Source of the DNA: Parvibaculum sp.
GTDB lineage: Bacteria > Pseudomonadota > Alphaproteobacteria > Parvibaculales > Parvibaculaceae
Assembly: GCF_030694575.1 (NCBI RefSeq)
Contig: NZ_JAUYUS010000059.1
Location: 1 to 38,230, forward strand
Reading direction: 5' to 3'
Length of the DNA stretch: 38,230 nucleotides
In this document: one piece after another, positions 1 to 7,262 of the stretch
How positions within the stretch are numbered: the stretch's first letter is position 1
Layout of the letters: every line of letters starts with the position of its first letter
The notes under the pieces: generated by a model
What the model saw: only the letters and a program-made list of their open reading frames with translations
Database searches by the model: none
What the model was told of the DNA's origin: nothing
Position numbers and translations under genes: made by a program

Positions 1-1
1 C

Positions 2-1675
2 ACCAACGACGATGACGGCAACGTCAATACCGAACGCTACGATCCGGTTTCGGTCGTCGCGAAAGCCGTCTCGGACATCGGCGTGACCTACGAAAATTAC
101 GGCGGCTTCATGCGCGTCAAGGCGTTCTACGATTACTGGAATGCCGAGCATCAGGGCGACGTGTCGACGCGCTTCGGCAATCGTCCGATGAACGATGCCT
201 ACAGGGGTTCGCGCCCGCGCGATGAGGCCGGCTCCGACATCGAAATTCTCGATGCCTTCGTCTACGGAAATTTCGATGCCAATGGCTCGCCATTGTCGGT
301 TCGCGTCGGACGCCAGGTCGTGAACTGGGGTGAAAGCGTTTTCATCCCCGGCGGCATCAACTCGTATCTGCCGGTCGACCTCCAGGCGTTGCGCACGCCC
401 GGATCGGAGATCAAGGAAGCGCTGCTGCCGGAAGGCTCCGCCTTCTTCTCGCTCGGTTTGCCGTATGAATTCTCGGTGGAAGGCTTCTACACCTTCGCCT
501 ATGAGCGGACGAAGCTCGATGCCTGCGGCACCTTCTTCAGCACCACGGATTCGGCCTGCGAAGGCGGTGCCTATGTGTTGAGTGGCGTCACGGCCGCCGG
601 TACCGACGATCCCGACGCCGCGCCGATCTACATTCCGCGCATCGCGGACGATGAAGCGGGAGATCAGGGCCAGTACGGCCTGGCCATGCGTTACTACGCG
701 GACTGGGTCAACCAGGGCACGGAGTTCGGTGTCTATTTCGTGAACTACCATTCGAAACTGCCCATCGGCACCTTCACCGCGGCCGATCTCAGCACGATCA
801 CGATCACGGGCAGCATCCCGGTCGATCTCGCGAACGCGTCGAACACGAAGGAGTATCAGAGCGTCTACGTGGAGGACATTCAGGAGCTCGGGTTCAGCTT
901 CAACACCTCGCTCGCCAATCTTCTCGGCGGTACGGCACTTCAGGGCGAACTCCTCTACACCTTCGAGATGCCCTTCCAGTTGTCGGATGTCGAAATCAAC
1001 GCGCACGACGTCGAGAATTATTTCAAGAACTACAACCCGGCTCTCGGCGCCGCTCTCTCGGGAATATACGGCGTTTCGCTCGACAGCATCTATTCGGGTT
1101 CGGACGTCTCCGAAGGCGATGCCATCCTGGGCTACTCCAAATATGACACCGTGACGGGCCAGTTCGGCACGACGAGCACGCTCGCGTCGTCGAACCCCTT
1201 CACGGGGGCAATCGGTTCGGATCTCGTCATCCTTATCGGCAATGCGGGCTTCCAGTGGATCCGGGACTACAACTCCGCCACCGGATATCTCGCGACGGCC
1301 CGTTCGGGCGAAGCGCATCCCAACGCCATCGCCAACCTCATCCTTGGCGATTCCTGCGGCTGCGGAACGGTGCAATATGCCGACAGCTTCTCCTGGGGCT
1401 ACAGGCTCGCCGCGCTCGCCGACTACAACAATGTCTTCGACAGCGCGTGGAAGCTGCAGCCCTTCGTGCAGTTCGGGCATGACGTGAAGGGCTATTCCGC
1501 GGGGCCCATCGGACCGGGCTTCGTGGAGGGTACCAAGGCCGTGACGGTCGGGACGAATGCCTCCTGGCAATCATGGTCGGCATCGGTCAGTTGGACCAAC
1601 CGTTTCGGCAACGAGTATTACAACTCCAGCTACGACAAGGACTTTGCGTCCTTCACGGTCTCCTACGCCTTCTGA
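2..1675 (+). CDS. DUF1302 family outer-membrane protein, 3' part
   Basis: The reading frame is open from the first bases of the window, so the gene starts upstream; 557 residues are visible. The GTG at 83 is an internal codon, not the start. The segment with VGRQVVNWGES and the following INSYLPVDLQALRTPG is typical of DUF1302 proteins, large predicted outer-membrane beta-barrels often found in hydrocarbon- and sterol-degrading proteobacteria, where they commonly sit near DUF1329 genes. The protein is rich in alternating aromatic/hydrophobic strands, and its last residues FTVSYAF end in phenylalanine, as expected for recognition by the BAM complex. Two Cys pairs (around residues 180 and 450 of the visible part) may form loop disulfides. 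A role in uptake of hydrophobic substrates is a family-level inference; the substrate cannot be read from the sequence. Confidence 0.85.
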   Translation, partial: TNDDDGNVNTERYDPVSVVAKAVSDIGVTYENYGGFMRVKAFYDYWNAEHQGDVSTRFGNRPMNDAYRGSRPRDEAGSDIEILDAFVYGNFDANGSPLSVRVGRQVVNWGESVFIPGGINSYLPVDLQALRTPGSEIKEALLPEGSAFFSLGLPYEFSVEGFYTFAYERTKLDACGTFFSTTDSACEGGAYVLSGVTAAGTDDPDAAPIYIPRIADDEAGDQGQYGLAMRYYADWVNQGTEFGVYFVNYHSKLPIGTFTAADLSTITITGSIPVDLANASNTKEYQSVYVEDIQELGFSFNTSLANLLGGTALQGELLYTFEMPFQLSDVEINAHDVENYFKNYNPALGAALSGIYGVSLDSIYSGSDVSEGDAILGYSKYDTVTGQFGTTSTLASSNPFTGAIGSDLVILIGNAGFQWIRDYNSATGYLATARSGEAHPNAIANLILGDSCGCGTVQYADSFSWGYRLAALADYNNVFDSAWKLQPFVQFGHDVKGYSAGPIGPGFVEGTKAVTVGTNASWQSWSASVSWTNRFGNEYYNSSYDKDFASFTVSYAF

Positions 1676-1697
1676 GTTCGGGCAGGCCGCACGGAAA

Positions 1698-1725
1698 ACG
1701 CGCCGTTCCTTCGGGGACGGCGCGT
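1698..1725 (+). terminator. Hairpin with UUCG tetraloop after the DUF1302 gene
   Basis: ACGCGCCGT pairs with ACGGCGCGT around a TTCG loop, 22 bases after the stop codon. No T tract follows, so by itself it is more likely an mRNA-stabilising hairpin than a full terminator. A second hairpin with a T run follows. Confidence 0.5.
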
Positions 1726-1751
1726 CCTCATGCGGCCGAAAGGAAAAAAAG

Positions 1752-1790
1752 AGCAGGCCGCCCCTTTCTGGAACGGCCTGCTGTCTTTTT
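1752..1790 (+). terminator. Rho-independent terminator of the DUF1302 gene
   Basis: AGCAGGCCG (1752-1760) pairs with CGGCCTGCT (1774-1782) and is followed by GTCTTTTT. It separates the DUF1302 transcript from the sigma-factor operon. Confidence 0.8.
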
Positions 1791-1886
1791 CGATCTGGAG
1801 AAGCCGAAGAGAAACCGAAAAAACTCCGGCGGTCCCAATTCCTGCATTTGAGGGATGCCCCTGCCTGACTGACCGGGAGGGAATAC

Positions 1887-2654
1887 ATGAACCGCCGGAG
1901 CAAGTGGTTCGGCGGCGAGGTGCGGGAGCGCCCCGTTGCCGAACCTGTAAATAGATACGCAGACGGCGGAAATACCGGGCTCGTTTTCGACGGAAATTTT
2001 ACCGCCGCACGTTTTTCTTCCATGCCAGGCGCGGCGGTCGGAACGGAAGCGGGGAGTTGGCCCCCCGGTCCGGTTGGGGAGGCTGTTTTGGGGGCGTCGT
2101 TTTCGGAGATGACCGACGAGGAGTTGGCTGCGTGCTCCGCGGCCGGGGATGGCGGTGCATTCCAGGTTCTCGTCGGCCGGCATGTAAACCATGTCTATGG
2201 TTATTGCGCCCGCGTTACCGGCAACCGCACGGATGCGGAAGATCTCGTGCAGGATGTCTTTCTTCGCGTCTGGCGCAACGGTCACAGGTGGGACGGAGAG
2301 CGTCTGCCTTTCGAGGCATGGCTTATGGTTCTCGCGCGCCGCATCTGCATCGATTACATGCGCCGCAGGAAGCCCGGCAGCCATGTTGCGATGGATGACG
2401 AGTTGTTTGTGGACCCGGAGCCCGGTCCCCATGAGCGGGCGCATGAACGCGGTATTGCGCGCAAGGTGCAGGCGGCACTCATGACGCTTCCGCTGACACA
2501 GCGCTCCGCGATCGTTCTGCGCTACTATCAGGGCTACTCGAACGAGGAGGCGGCCGCTATTCTGGAAGTGACCGTTTACGCGCTGGAGTCGTTGCTCAAG
2601 CGCGGTCGTGCCAATCTTCAGAGGGTTTTGGGGGACCTCGAAAAATGGCGATAG
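1887..2654 (+). CDS. ECF (sigma-70 family) RNA polymerase sigma factor
   Basis: This is an extracytoplasmic-function sigma factor of 255 residues. Region 2 lies at about residues 90-160, with the core-binding and -10 motif DAEDLVQDVFLRVW and the melting segment ending in DYMRRRK. Region 4 lies at about 195-250, with LPLTQRSAIVLRYYQGYSNEEAA and the helix-turn-helix ESLLKRGRANL. ECF factors are usually about 170-200 residues, so the first 70 residues are an extension. The start is supported by GGGAGG six bases before ATG 1887. The alternative ATG at 2109, just before region 2, has only CGGAG directly abutting it. The next gene overlaps its 3' end by 10 bases, which suggests translational coupling with a membrane regulator. 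Regulation by the two downstream membrane proteins is inferred from CnrH/CnrY/CnrX-type systems. Confidence 0.88.
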   Translation: MNRRSKWFGGEVRERPVAEPVNRYADGGNTGLVFDGNFTAARFSSMPGAAVGTEAGSWPPGPVGEAVLGASFSEMTDEELAACSAAGDGGAFQVLVGRHVNHVYGYCARVTGNRTDAEDLVQDVFLRVWRNGHRWDGERLPFEAWLMVLARRICIDYMRRRKPGSHVAMDDELFVDPEPGPHERAHERGIARKVQAALMTLPLTQRSAIVLRYYQGYSNEEAAAILEVTVYALESLLKRGRANLQRVLGDLEKWR

Positions 2655-3010
2655 GGTGGGAGGATATTGTGGGCTCTTGGACGCGGCGCTTTTCTCTCCG
2701 TCCGGCTCCGGGGGAGGGGGCCGTCGAGGCCTTGCTGCGGCGGGCGGCGGAAGAGGATGGCCTGTCGCGCGCGCCCGGCGGCCTTGCCGAACGGATCGCA
2801 GCCGCGGCGTTTGCCGGGCCGGCCACGCGTTCCGCGACCGTCGATCTTTCGGGTTTTCTGCTGCGGCCCCGCATCGTCGGTGCGTCGCTGGCCAGCTTTT
2901 CGGCGGGGGCAGTCCTTGCCGTCTGTCTCATCGACATTCAGGCAGGCGCGCTCGTCAGGACGCTCATGCTGGGTGTGATGCAGAGCGTCACAACCGGAGG
3001 TTATCTCTGA
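2645..3010 (+). CDS. Small membrane protein, probable anti-sigma factor
   Basis: I recognise no named family in these 121 residues. The first 80 or so are hydrophilic and Arg/Glu/Ala rich, with a helix around VEALLRRAAEEDG and LAERIAAAAFAG. They are followed by a hydrophobic segment at about 90-110 (SLASFSAGAVLAVCLIDIQ) that can span the membrane. The ATG overlaps the end of the sigma-factor gene (out of frame, 10 bases), and its TGA overlaps the next ATG (TGATG at 3008). An N-terminal cytoplasmic segment plus one membrane span, immediately downstream of an ECF sigma gene, is the usual layout of a short CnrY-like anti-sigma factor. The function is inferred from position and topology only. Confidence 0.6.
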   Translation: MAIGWEDIVGSWTRRFSLRPAPGEGAVEALLRRAAEEDGLSRAPGGLAERIAAAAFAGPATRSATVDLSGFLLRPRIVGASLASFSAGAVLAVCLIDIQAGALVRTLMLGVMQSVTTGGYL

Positions 3011-3567
3011 TGCGCAGGTTTCGGCTCGAGCATCTTCTCGTTGGCTCGCTCCTTGTGAATGCGGGGCTTCTCGGCTTCGTCGTCGCCTTGCTGCTGGTGC
3101 CGGGTCCGAGGCCCGCTTTCACGATGTCGTATCCGCTGCCCATGCCTACGGCGATGAAGATGCCGGAGTTCGGTCTGGAAGACCGGCTGCTTCTCGCGCG
3201 GCTCCTGGAGCGGGACGGCGAGGCGGCGGCGGAGCGTGCGCATCGCGCTTCCGCGGCGCGTGCGGCTTTCGCGGAAGCCCTCTCGAAGGAAAATCCGCAG
3301 GCGGAGGAAATCGCGGAAAAAGGAAAGGCACTCAACGCCGCGATGGAGGAGTTCGGGGCAGGCTTCATCAACCTGATCGTGACGGCGGCGCCGAAGCTCG
3401 ATCTGGCGCAGCGGCGCGCCCTCGCCGATCTCCTTCTCCATGCGCCGGAGCCCGGGGATTTCTTTTTGCAGAAGCGCGGCCCCGGCCCGACATTCTCCAT
3501 CGGCGGCGGCTCGCCTTTCCCGTCCGGAGAAGGCGCGTCCGGTGGGGGCACCCCCGGGGACAAGTGA
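3010..3567 (+). CDS. Membrane-anchored periplasmic sensor, CnrX/ZraP-like
   Basis: The protein has 185 residues. An N-terminal membrane anchor (about residues 9-30, LLVGSLLVNAGLLGFVVALLL) is followed by a Met/Pro-rich stretch (MSYPLPMPTAMKMPEF). Next comes an all-helical domain (about 55-150) of charged amphipathic helices, then a Gly/Pro-rich tail. This layout matches periplasmic heavy-metal sensor proteins of the CnrX/ZraP/CpxP type, which pair with ECF sigma and anti-sigma proteins. It overlaps the preceding gene by one base, so the three genes form one operon. The His-rich metal site of CnrX (HxxxH) is not visible. The only ligand-rich part is the Met cluster, so a copper/silver ligand or a non-metal folding signal are both possible. 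Function is an inference. Confidence 0.6.
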   Translation: MRRFRLEHLLVGSLLVNAGLLGFVVALLLVPGPRPAFTMSYPLPMPTAMKMPEFGLEDRLLLARLLERDGEAAAERAHRASAARAAFAEALSKENPQAEEIAEKGKALNAAMEEFGAGFINLIVTAAPKLDLAQRRALADLLLHAPEPGDFFLQKRGPGPTFSIGGGSPFPSGEGASGGGTPGDK

Positions 3568-3626
3568 GCGAGGGGACGGTCGCAAAAAATATATTTGCTG
3601 AAACTTATCCCCTCTTGCCTTTCTCC

Positions 3627-3679
3627 ACCCTCCCCCTGTGGGAGGGTCGAAATTTGCGCAGCGAATTTCGGGGAGGGGT
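3627..3679 (+). repeat. REP-like palindromic element, left copy
   Basis: ACCCTCCC-CCTGT-GGGAGGGT (3627-3647) is a stem-loop. It is followed by a second stem GAAATTTGC-GCA-GCGAATTTC (3649-3669) and the box GGGGAGGGGT (3670-3679). The same outer parts appear inverted at 3730-3780. The arrangement matches the intergenic REP/BIME repeats common in alphaproteobacterial genomes. Confidence 0.85.
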
Positions 3680-3729
3680 AGCGGCGGAAGACGAGTGGCG
3701 CGCGTGCGATTTATACCCGCATCTCCGCG

Positions 3730-3780
3730 ACCCCTCCCCAAACCGCTTGCAGCGGTTTGACCCTCCCACAGGGGGAGGGT
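3730..3780 (-). repeat. REP-like palindromic element, right inverted copy
   Basis: Read on the minus strand, this copy has the same layout as the left one: ACCCTCCC...GGGAGGGT (3760-3780), an inner stem AAACCGCT-TGC-AGCGGTTT (3740-3758) and the GGGGAGGGGT box (3730-3739). The outer stem and the box are identical between copies, but the inner stem sequence differs while still pairing, which points to selection on structure. Together the two copies make a large inverted repeat. Confidence 0.85.
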
Positions 3781-3914
3781 GGGAAGAAACGGCGTATCTT
3801 CAAAAGCGGGGATAAATTTTTTCAAATCCGCATATCGCTCCGTACACAGAGGAATAAAAACCCCTCTCCGTGACATTTTCATGACAGTTCGGTGACAGGC
3901 AAAACCGCAAACAA

Positions 3915-3940
3915 AAAAGGCGCGGTTTCCCGCGCCTTTT
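3915..3940 (-). terminator. Terminator of trcR
   Basis: The stem AAAAGGCGCGG / CCGCGCCTTTT has a TTTC loop. On the minus strand it is followed by a T run, 33 bases beyond the trcR stop. Confidence 0.85.
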
Positions 3941-3973
3941 GAATTGTGACAGTCGCCGCGAAAAGGGCGGGGA

Positions 3974-4702
3974 TTACTCCTCGTCGTCCTCTTCGATTTT
4001 CACGTCCTTCAGCTTCGCGAAGACGCTGTCGGCGTCGTAGGAGCGCTTTTCCTCGTCGACTTCCGGCTTCTTTTCCGGCGCGGCGATGGTCGCGTGCACG
4101 GGCGCCGTCGTTTCGCTCGCGGGCAGCAGCGTTTCCGGGGTGCCGGCGGCCTTGTTGGCCTTCTTGCGTTCGCGTTCGGCCTTGCGGGCGGCCTTCTGGA
4201 CCGCGGCGTCGAGCTCGATCTGCGTGCAAAGTCCGAGGGTTACGGGGTCGACCGGCTTGATGTTCGGCGAGTTCCAGTGGCTCCGGTCGCGCACGGACTG
4301 GATCGTCGGCTTGGTCGTGCCGACGAGTTTGGAGACCTGCGCATCCGTCAGTTCGGGGTGGTTGCGGAGCAGCCAGGCGATGGCGTCCGGGCGGTCCTGG
4401 CGGCGCGAGACGGGGGTGTAGCGGGGCCCCTTGCGTACCGGCATGGGCGGCAATTTGTATTTGCTTTCAGAGGCTTGCAGCCGCGTCGAGGGGTCGTTCT
4501 GGCAGCGTTCGATTTCCGCGCGGCTGAGCTGGCCGGAGGCCACCGGGTCCATGCCCTTGATGCCCTGCGCCACGTCGCCATCGGCGATCCCCTTCACTTC
4601 CAGCACGTGAAGACCGCAGAAATCCGCCACTTGATCGAAAGTGAGCGAAGTGTTCTCGACGAGCCAGACGGCCGTCGCCTTGGGCATAAGGGGTTGGGTC
4701 AT
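3974..4702 (-). CDS. trcR: Cell-cycle transcriptional regulator TrcR (DUF1013)
   Basis: The protein has 242 residues and opens MTQPLMPKATAVWLVENTSL, which is characteristic of the DUF1013 family, named TrcR. The family is nearly restricted to alphaproteobacteria and is linked to transcriptional control of cell-cycle genes. Two helix-turn-helix-like segments can be seen: LTFDQVADFCGLHVLEVKGI (about 20-39) and the later TDAQVSKLVGTTKPTIQSVR (about 118-137). A Lys/Arg-rich linker and an acidic C-terminus (KIEEDDEE) follow. It stands alone with its own terminator. A GATTC (GANTC) CcrM-type site lies at 4706-4710, four bases upstream of the start codon. Confidence 0.9.
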   Translation of the reverse strand: MTQPLMPKATAVWLVENTSLTFDQVADFCGLHVLEVKGIADGDVAQGIKGMDPVASGQLSRAEIERCQNDPSTRLQASESKYKLPPMPVRKGPRYTPVSRRQDRPDAIAWLLRNHPELTDAQVSKLVGTTKPTIQSVRDRSHWNSPNIKPVDPVTLGLCTQIELDAAVQKAARKAERERKKANKAAGTPETLLPASETTAPVHATIAAPEKKPEVDEEKRSYDADSVFAKLKDVKIEEDDEE

Positions 4703-4836
4703 GTCGATTCCTCTGATCCACCCGGGGCTTCCCGGATAAACCGCTTTTCATGTCCATCGATGAGTGGATTAGGCCGTTATATAAGGCGAAAAGCCGGTCA
4801 ATGAAAGCGGGAATGAGCGGGCGCAACGGAAATGTG

Positions 4837-4870
4837 AAAAGGCCGGAACCCTCGCGGATTCCGGCCTTTT
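4837..4870 (-). terminator. Terminator of the SYLF-domain gene
   Basis: AAAAGGCCGGAA (4837-4848) pairs with TTCCGGCCTTTT (4859-4870). The stem lies 18 bases beyond the minus-strand stop codon at 4888 and ends in Ts on that strand. Confidence 0.85.
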
Positions 4871-4887
4871 CGTGCGGTGTCAGAGGG

Positions 4888-5448
4888 TTAGCGGTTGATC
4901 TCGGTGATCTTCGTGCCCTCGATGCTGATGCCGGCCATCAGGCCGGACTGGTCGAAGATGAACGCATAGGCGTCCTCCTTCAGCGTCGAGGTCGAGAGGT
5001 TCTTGGCGACGCCCTCGTCGACCACGACGACCGTCGGGCCAACGCCGACTTCCCAGCCATGCGTCTCCTTCAGGTAGTCCACGGCCTTGTCGTTCATCAG
5101 GAAAACCGCATAGCCGTAGGACTGGGCGCCCGCCTGCAGGCCCCACGATCCGGTCACGGAATTGTAGTAGCGGTTCACGTTGCCGCCTTCCATCAGCACG
5201 CCTTCGCCATAGGCGCCGCCGAAGACGAGGCCGGCCTTCACGATGCTCGGGAAGACGAGGATGGCTTTCGCCTGCCCGGAAATGTCCTTGGCGACCGAGT
5301 TGGTCTTGTAGAGCTTGTCGAGTGCGTGCTGGGCCTCGGTGTTGAGATCTTCCGCCGTTGCGGCCTTCGCGCTCTCCAGGGTTCCGAATGAAACCAGCGC
5401 CGCGAATGCGACGAGAAATGCCATTAGGCTGCGCCTTGTGGTGGCCAT
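4888..5448 (-). CDS. Secreted SYLF (Ysc84-type) lipid-binding domain protein
   Basis: The protein has 186 residues. The signal peptide covers about 1-29, cleaved after ESAKA. It is followed by a SYLF domain with the family hallmarks AKAILVFPSIVKAGLVFGG, the conserved GEGVLM and the WGLQAGAQSYGYAVFLM core. In eukaryotic members this domain binds phosphoinositides. Bacterial members are periplasmic or lipid-associated proteins of unknown role that fill the whole mature chain, as here. The gene is monocistronic between its terminator and the oxidoreductase gene's 3' end, in the same orientation. A specific function cannot be given. Confidence 0.85.
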   Translation of the reverse strand: MATTRRSLMAFLVAFAALVSFGTLESAKAATAEDLNTEAQHALDKLYKTNSVAKDISGQAKAILVFPSIVKAGLVFGGAYGEGVLMEGGNVNRYYNSVTGSWGLQAGAQSYGYAVFLMNDKAVDYLKETHGWEVGVGPTVVVVDEGVAKNLSTSTLKEDAYAFIFDQSGLMAGISIEGTKITEINR

Positions 5449-5594
5449 GTTGTGTTGTCCCTGTGTAGTGGAAAATCGTTGAACCGGGCGTGCTCCTTGT
5501 GCTGAGCATTTGCCATGCTTCGCGTCGGAGCGTCCTGCCGCCCGCCATAACTACGAACCAGGGAAAGGAAGGTTCCGTAAGACGGGAAATAGAT

Positions 5595-6593
5595 TCAGAC
5601 CGTCAGCACGATCTTGCCGATATGGCTGCTTTTTTCCATAAGCGAATGAGCTTTCGCCGCTTCCGCCAGCGGGAAAACCGTGTCGATCTGCGGCTTTACG
5701 CGGCCGGCATCGAGCAGCGGCCACACTTTCGCCTTGAGCGCCGATGCCAGCGCCGCCTTCTCCTCGATGCTGCGCGGCCGCAAGGTCGACCCCGTCAGCG
5801 TCAGCCGTTTCAGCATCACGGGCATGAAGTTCACTTCCGCGACGGAGCCGTTCAGGAAGGCGATGGAAACGATCCGTCCGTCCGTTGCGGAGGCTTGAAT
5901 GTTGCGGGCGATGTAGTCGCCGCCGACCATGTCGAGGATCACGTCGACGCCGCGTCCCTCCGTCAGCCGCTTCGCTTCCTCGGCGAAATCCTTTTCACGG
6001 TAGTTGATCGCGGCATGCGCGCCGAGTTTTTCGCAGGCCGCGCATTTCTCTGCGGAGCCCGCCGTCGCGATCACGGTCGCGCCGAAAAGGTTCGCGAGCT
6101 GGATCGCCGTCGTGCCGATGCCGCTCGAACCGCCATGCACGAGAAACGTCTCGCCGGCCTTCAGCGCGCCGCGTTCGAACACGTTGGTCCAGACGGTGAA
6201 GAACGTTTCCGGCAGCGCCGCCGCTTCCGTCATCGTGAAACCGTGCGGAACGGGCAGGGCATGCGCCTCATGTGCGAGGCAGTATTCGGCATAGCCGCCA
6301 CCGCCGACGAGCGCGCAAACCTTGTCGCCGGTTTTCCACAGCGTTACGCCCGGTCCCGTCGCGACCACCTCGCCGGCGACCTCGAGGCCCGGCGTTTCGG
6401 GCGAGCCCGGCGGGGCCGGATAGAGGCCCATGCGCTGGATAGTGTCCGGCCGGTTCACGCCCGCCGCCGCGACCTTTATGAGGATTTCGCCATGGCCCGG
6501 TTCCGGCGTCGCGATCTCGCGCAATTCCAGCACGTCGGGGCCGCCCGGCTCGCGGATCGCAATCGCTTTCATGGTTCTGGGGAGCGTCGGCAT
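5595..6593 (-). CDS. NAD(P)H quinone oxidoreductase, PIG3 family (zinc-independent MDR)
   Basis: The protein has 332 residues and is a medium-chain dehydrogenase/reductase of the quinone-oxidoreductase type. The N-terminal GroES-like domain opens MKAIAIREPGGPDVLEL and contains the AAGVNRPDTIQRMGLYP signature. The Rossmann domain carries VHGGSSGIGTTAIQLA (about 145-160) for NAD(P)H. No catalytic zinc Cys/His set is visible, as expected for this subfamily. The start at 6593 is preferred because GAGG lies just upstream; ATG 6572, seven codons later, is the only other likely start. The longer frame extending to 6671 has no family similarity in its added part. It is divergent from the DUF1192 gene, with a 108-base shared upstream region. 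Role: reduction of quinones or enones, inferred from family. Confidence 0.9.
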   Translation of the reverse strand: MPTLPRTMKAIAIREPGGPDVLELREIATPEPGHGEILIKVAAAGVNRPDTIQRMGLYPAPPGSPETPGLEVAGEVVATGPGVTLWKTGDKVCALVGGGGYAEYCLAHEAHALPVPHGFTMTEAAALPETFFTVWTNVFERGALKAGETFLVHGGSSGIGTTAIQLANLFGATVIATAGSAEKCAACEKLGAHAAINYREKDFAEEAKRLTEGRGVDVILDMVGGDYIARNIQASATDGRIVSIAFLNGSVAEVNFMPVMLKRLTLTGSTLRPRSIEEKAALASALKAKVWPLLDAGRVKPQIDTVFPLAEAAKAHSLMEKSSHIGKIVLTV

Positions 6594-6701
6594 GTCGGCA
6601 CCTCGGAGCTTTGAAGGGGAGGCAGGCGCGGGCTGGATTGCAGGTCTAGCTTGCGGTCCCCAAACTGGCAACCGGGCGATACGACCGGAGGGAGAAGCAG
6701 G

Positions 6702-6902
6702 ATGGCCGACGACGATCTGGAACCGCGTAAGCGGCGGGGCGAGGCTCTCACGGCGCTGGCGAAAGAGGATCTGAGCCTTCTCGGCATCGAGGAGCTGGAA
6801 GACCGAATCACTTTGCTGGAGGCGGAGATTGACCGAATTCGGGACCAGCTCGCCCGCAAGCGCGGTTCACTTTCGGCCGCCGAGGCAGTGTTCAAAAAAT
6901 AG
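6702..6902 (+). CDS. DUF1192 family small coiled-coil protein
   Basis: The protein has 66 residues. MADDDLEPRKRR leads into an amphipathic coiled coil, LGIEELEDRITLLEAEIDRIRDQL, then a short tail ending VFKK. It matches the alphaproteobacterial DUF1192 family, whose role is unknown and which often lies next to rcdA, as here. ATG 6702 follows AGCAGG closely; a TTG 17 codons upstream has no support. Confidence 0.8.
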   Translation: MADDDLEPRKRRGEALTALAKEDLSLLGIEELEDRITLLEAEIDRIRDQLARKRGSLSAAEAVFKK

Positions 6903-6994
6903 TCAGACCGGCTAAGTCATTGGAAAATATTTTGTTTCTGTGACACCTGCCGGGTTCATCCGGAAAACATCTGCCGCGTCAAATTGCCACAAGA

Positions 6995-7009
6995 TTAACT
7001 TCCTGTTAG
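6995..7009 (+). promoter_or_regulatory. CtrA-like binding site before the small RNA and rcdA
   Basis: TTAA (6995-6998), seven bases, then TTAG (7006-7009) is one mismatch from the CtrA consensus TTAA-N7-TTAA. It lies just upstream of the structured, terminator-ended segment described next, and of rcdA, whose product helps degrade CtrA. Confidence 0.5.
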
Positions 7010-7029
7010 GAATGAAGGCGCTAGGGTGA

Positions 7030-7133
7030 CCTTGCGTAATCCAGTCTTCTGGATTTCTGAGTGGCTCCTATCCACTCTGTTTGACGCCTCCCTGTTAGAA
7101 CTTGAGCCGCGGGCATTCCCGCGGCTCTTTTTT
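7030..7133 (+). ncRNA. Probable trans-acting small RNA upstream of rcdA
   Basis: This non-coding stretch of about 104 bases holds three consecutive stems. They are AATCCAG-TCTT-CTGGATT (7038-7055), GAGTGG-CTCCTAT-CCACTC (7059-7077) and a strong terminator (7104-7133). The loop CUCCU and the open CCUCCC (7087-7092) resemble the anti-Shine-Dalgarno motifs exposed in alphaproteobacterial mmgR/alpha-r14 type small RNAs. The 5' end is set only approximately, from the CtrA-like box and the first stem. I cannot assign it to a named family with certainty. Confidence 0.55.
7104..7133 (+). terminator. Terminator of the small RNA
   Basis: GAGCCGCGGG-CATT-CCCGCGGCTC is followed by six Ts. No coding gene ends just upstream, since the DUF1192 gene stops 200 bases earlier. 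The terminator therefore implies an RNA gene or a very long 3' UTR. Confidence 0.9.
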
Positions 7134-7262
7134 GTTGTTCCTTACCCATCGTCCCGTGTCTGCCCGTTTTCGTGGCACGGATATTGATCCTCAGGACCCT
7201 GTATGTGCCGGTATGGGGCAGAAGCCCGCGGCAGGATCAAGATCGGGATGGGGATCGCGGGA

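Larger units (their letters stand above)
3568..3973. other. Intergenic region between the sensor operon and trcR
   Basis: This 406-base convergent gap holds the inverted REP pair and, near 3915-3940, the trcR terminator. The ORF that can be drawn across the REP pair has no coding character. The repeats may also stop or stabilise the sigma-operon transcript, as no separate T-tract terminator is visible right after 3567. Confidence 0.7.
6903..7262. other. Intergenic region between DUF1192 gene and rcdA
   Basis: Of these 360 bases, 6903-6990 shows nothing firm. A CtrA-like box, the small-RNA candidate and its terminator follow. 7134-7262 is the rcdA leader, including the alternative rcdA starts at 7203 (GTG-like region) and 7248 (ATG). 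Confidence 0.6.

Noticed and set aside
83-1675. GTG at 83 as start of the DUF1302 gene
   Set aside because: The frame is open to the window edge and no signal peptide follows; the gene begins outside the window.
3564-3815. 83-codon ORF across the REP pair
   Set aside because: It is made almost wholly of the inverted repeats, with no ribosome-binding site and no family.
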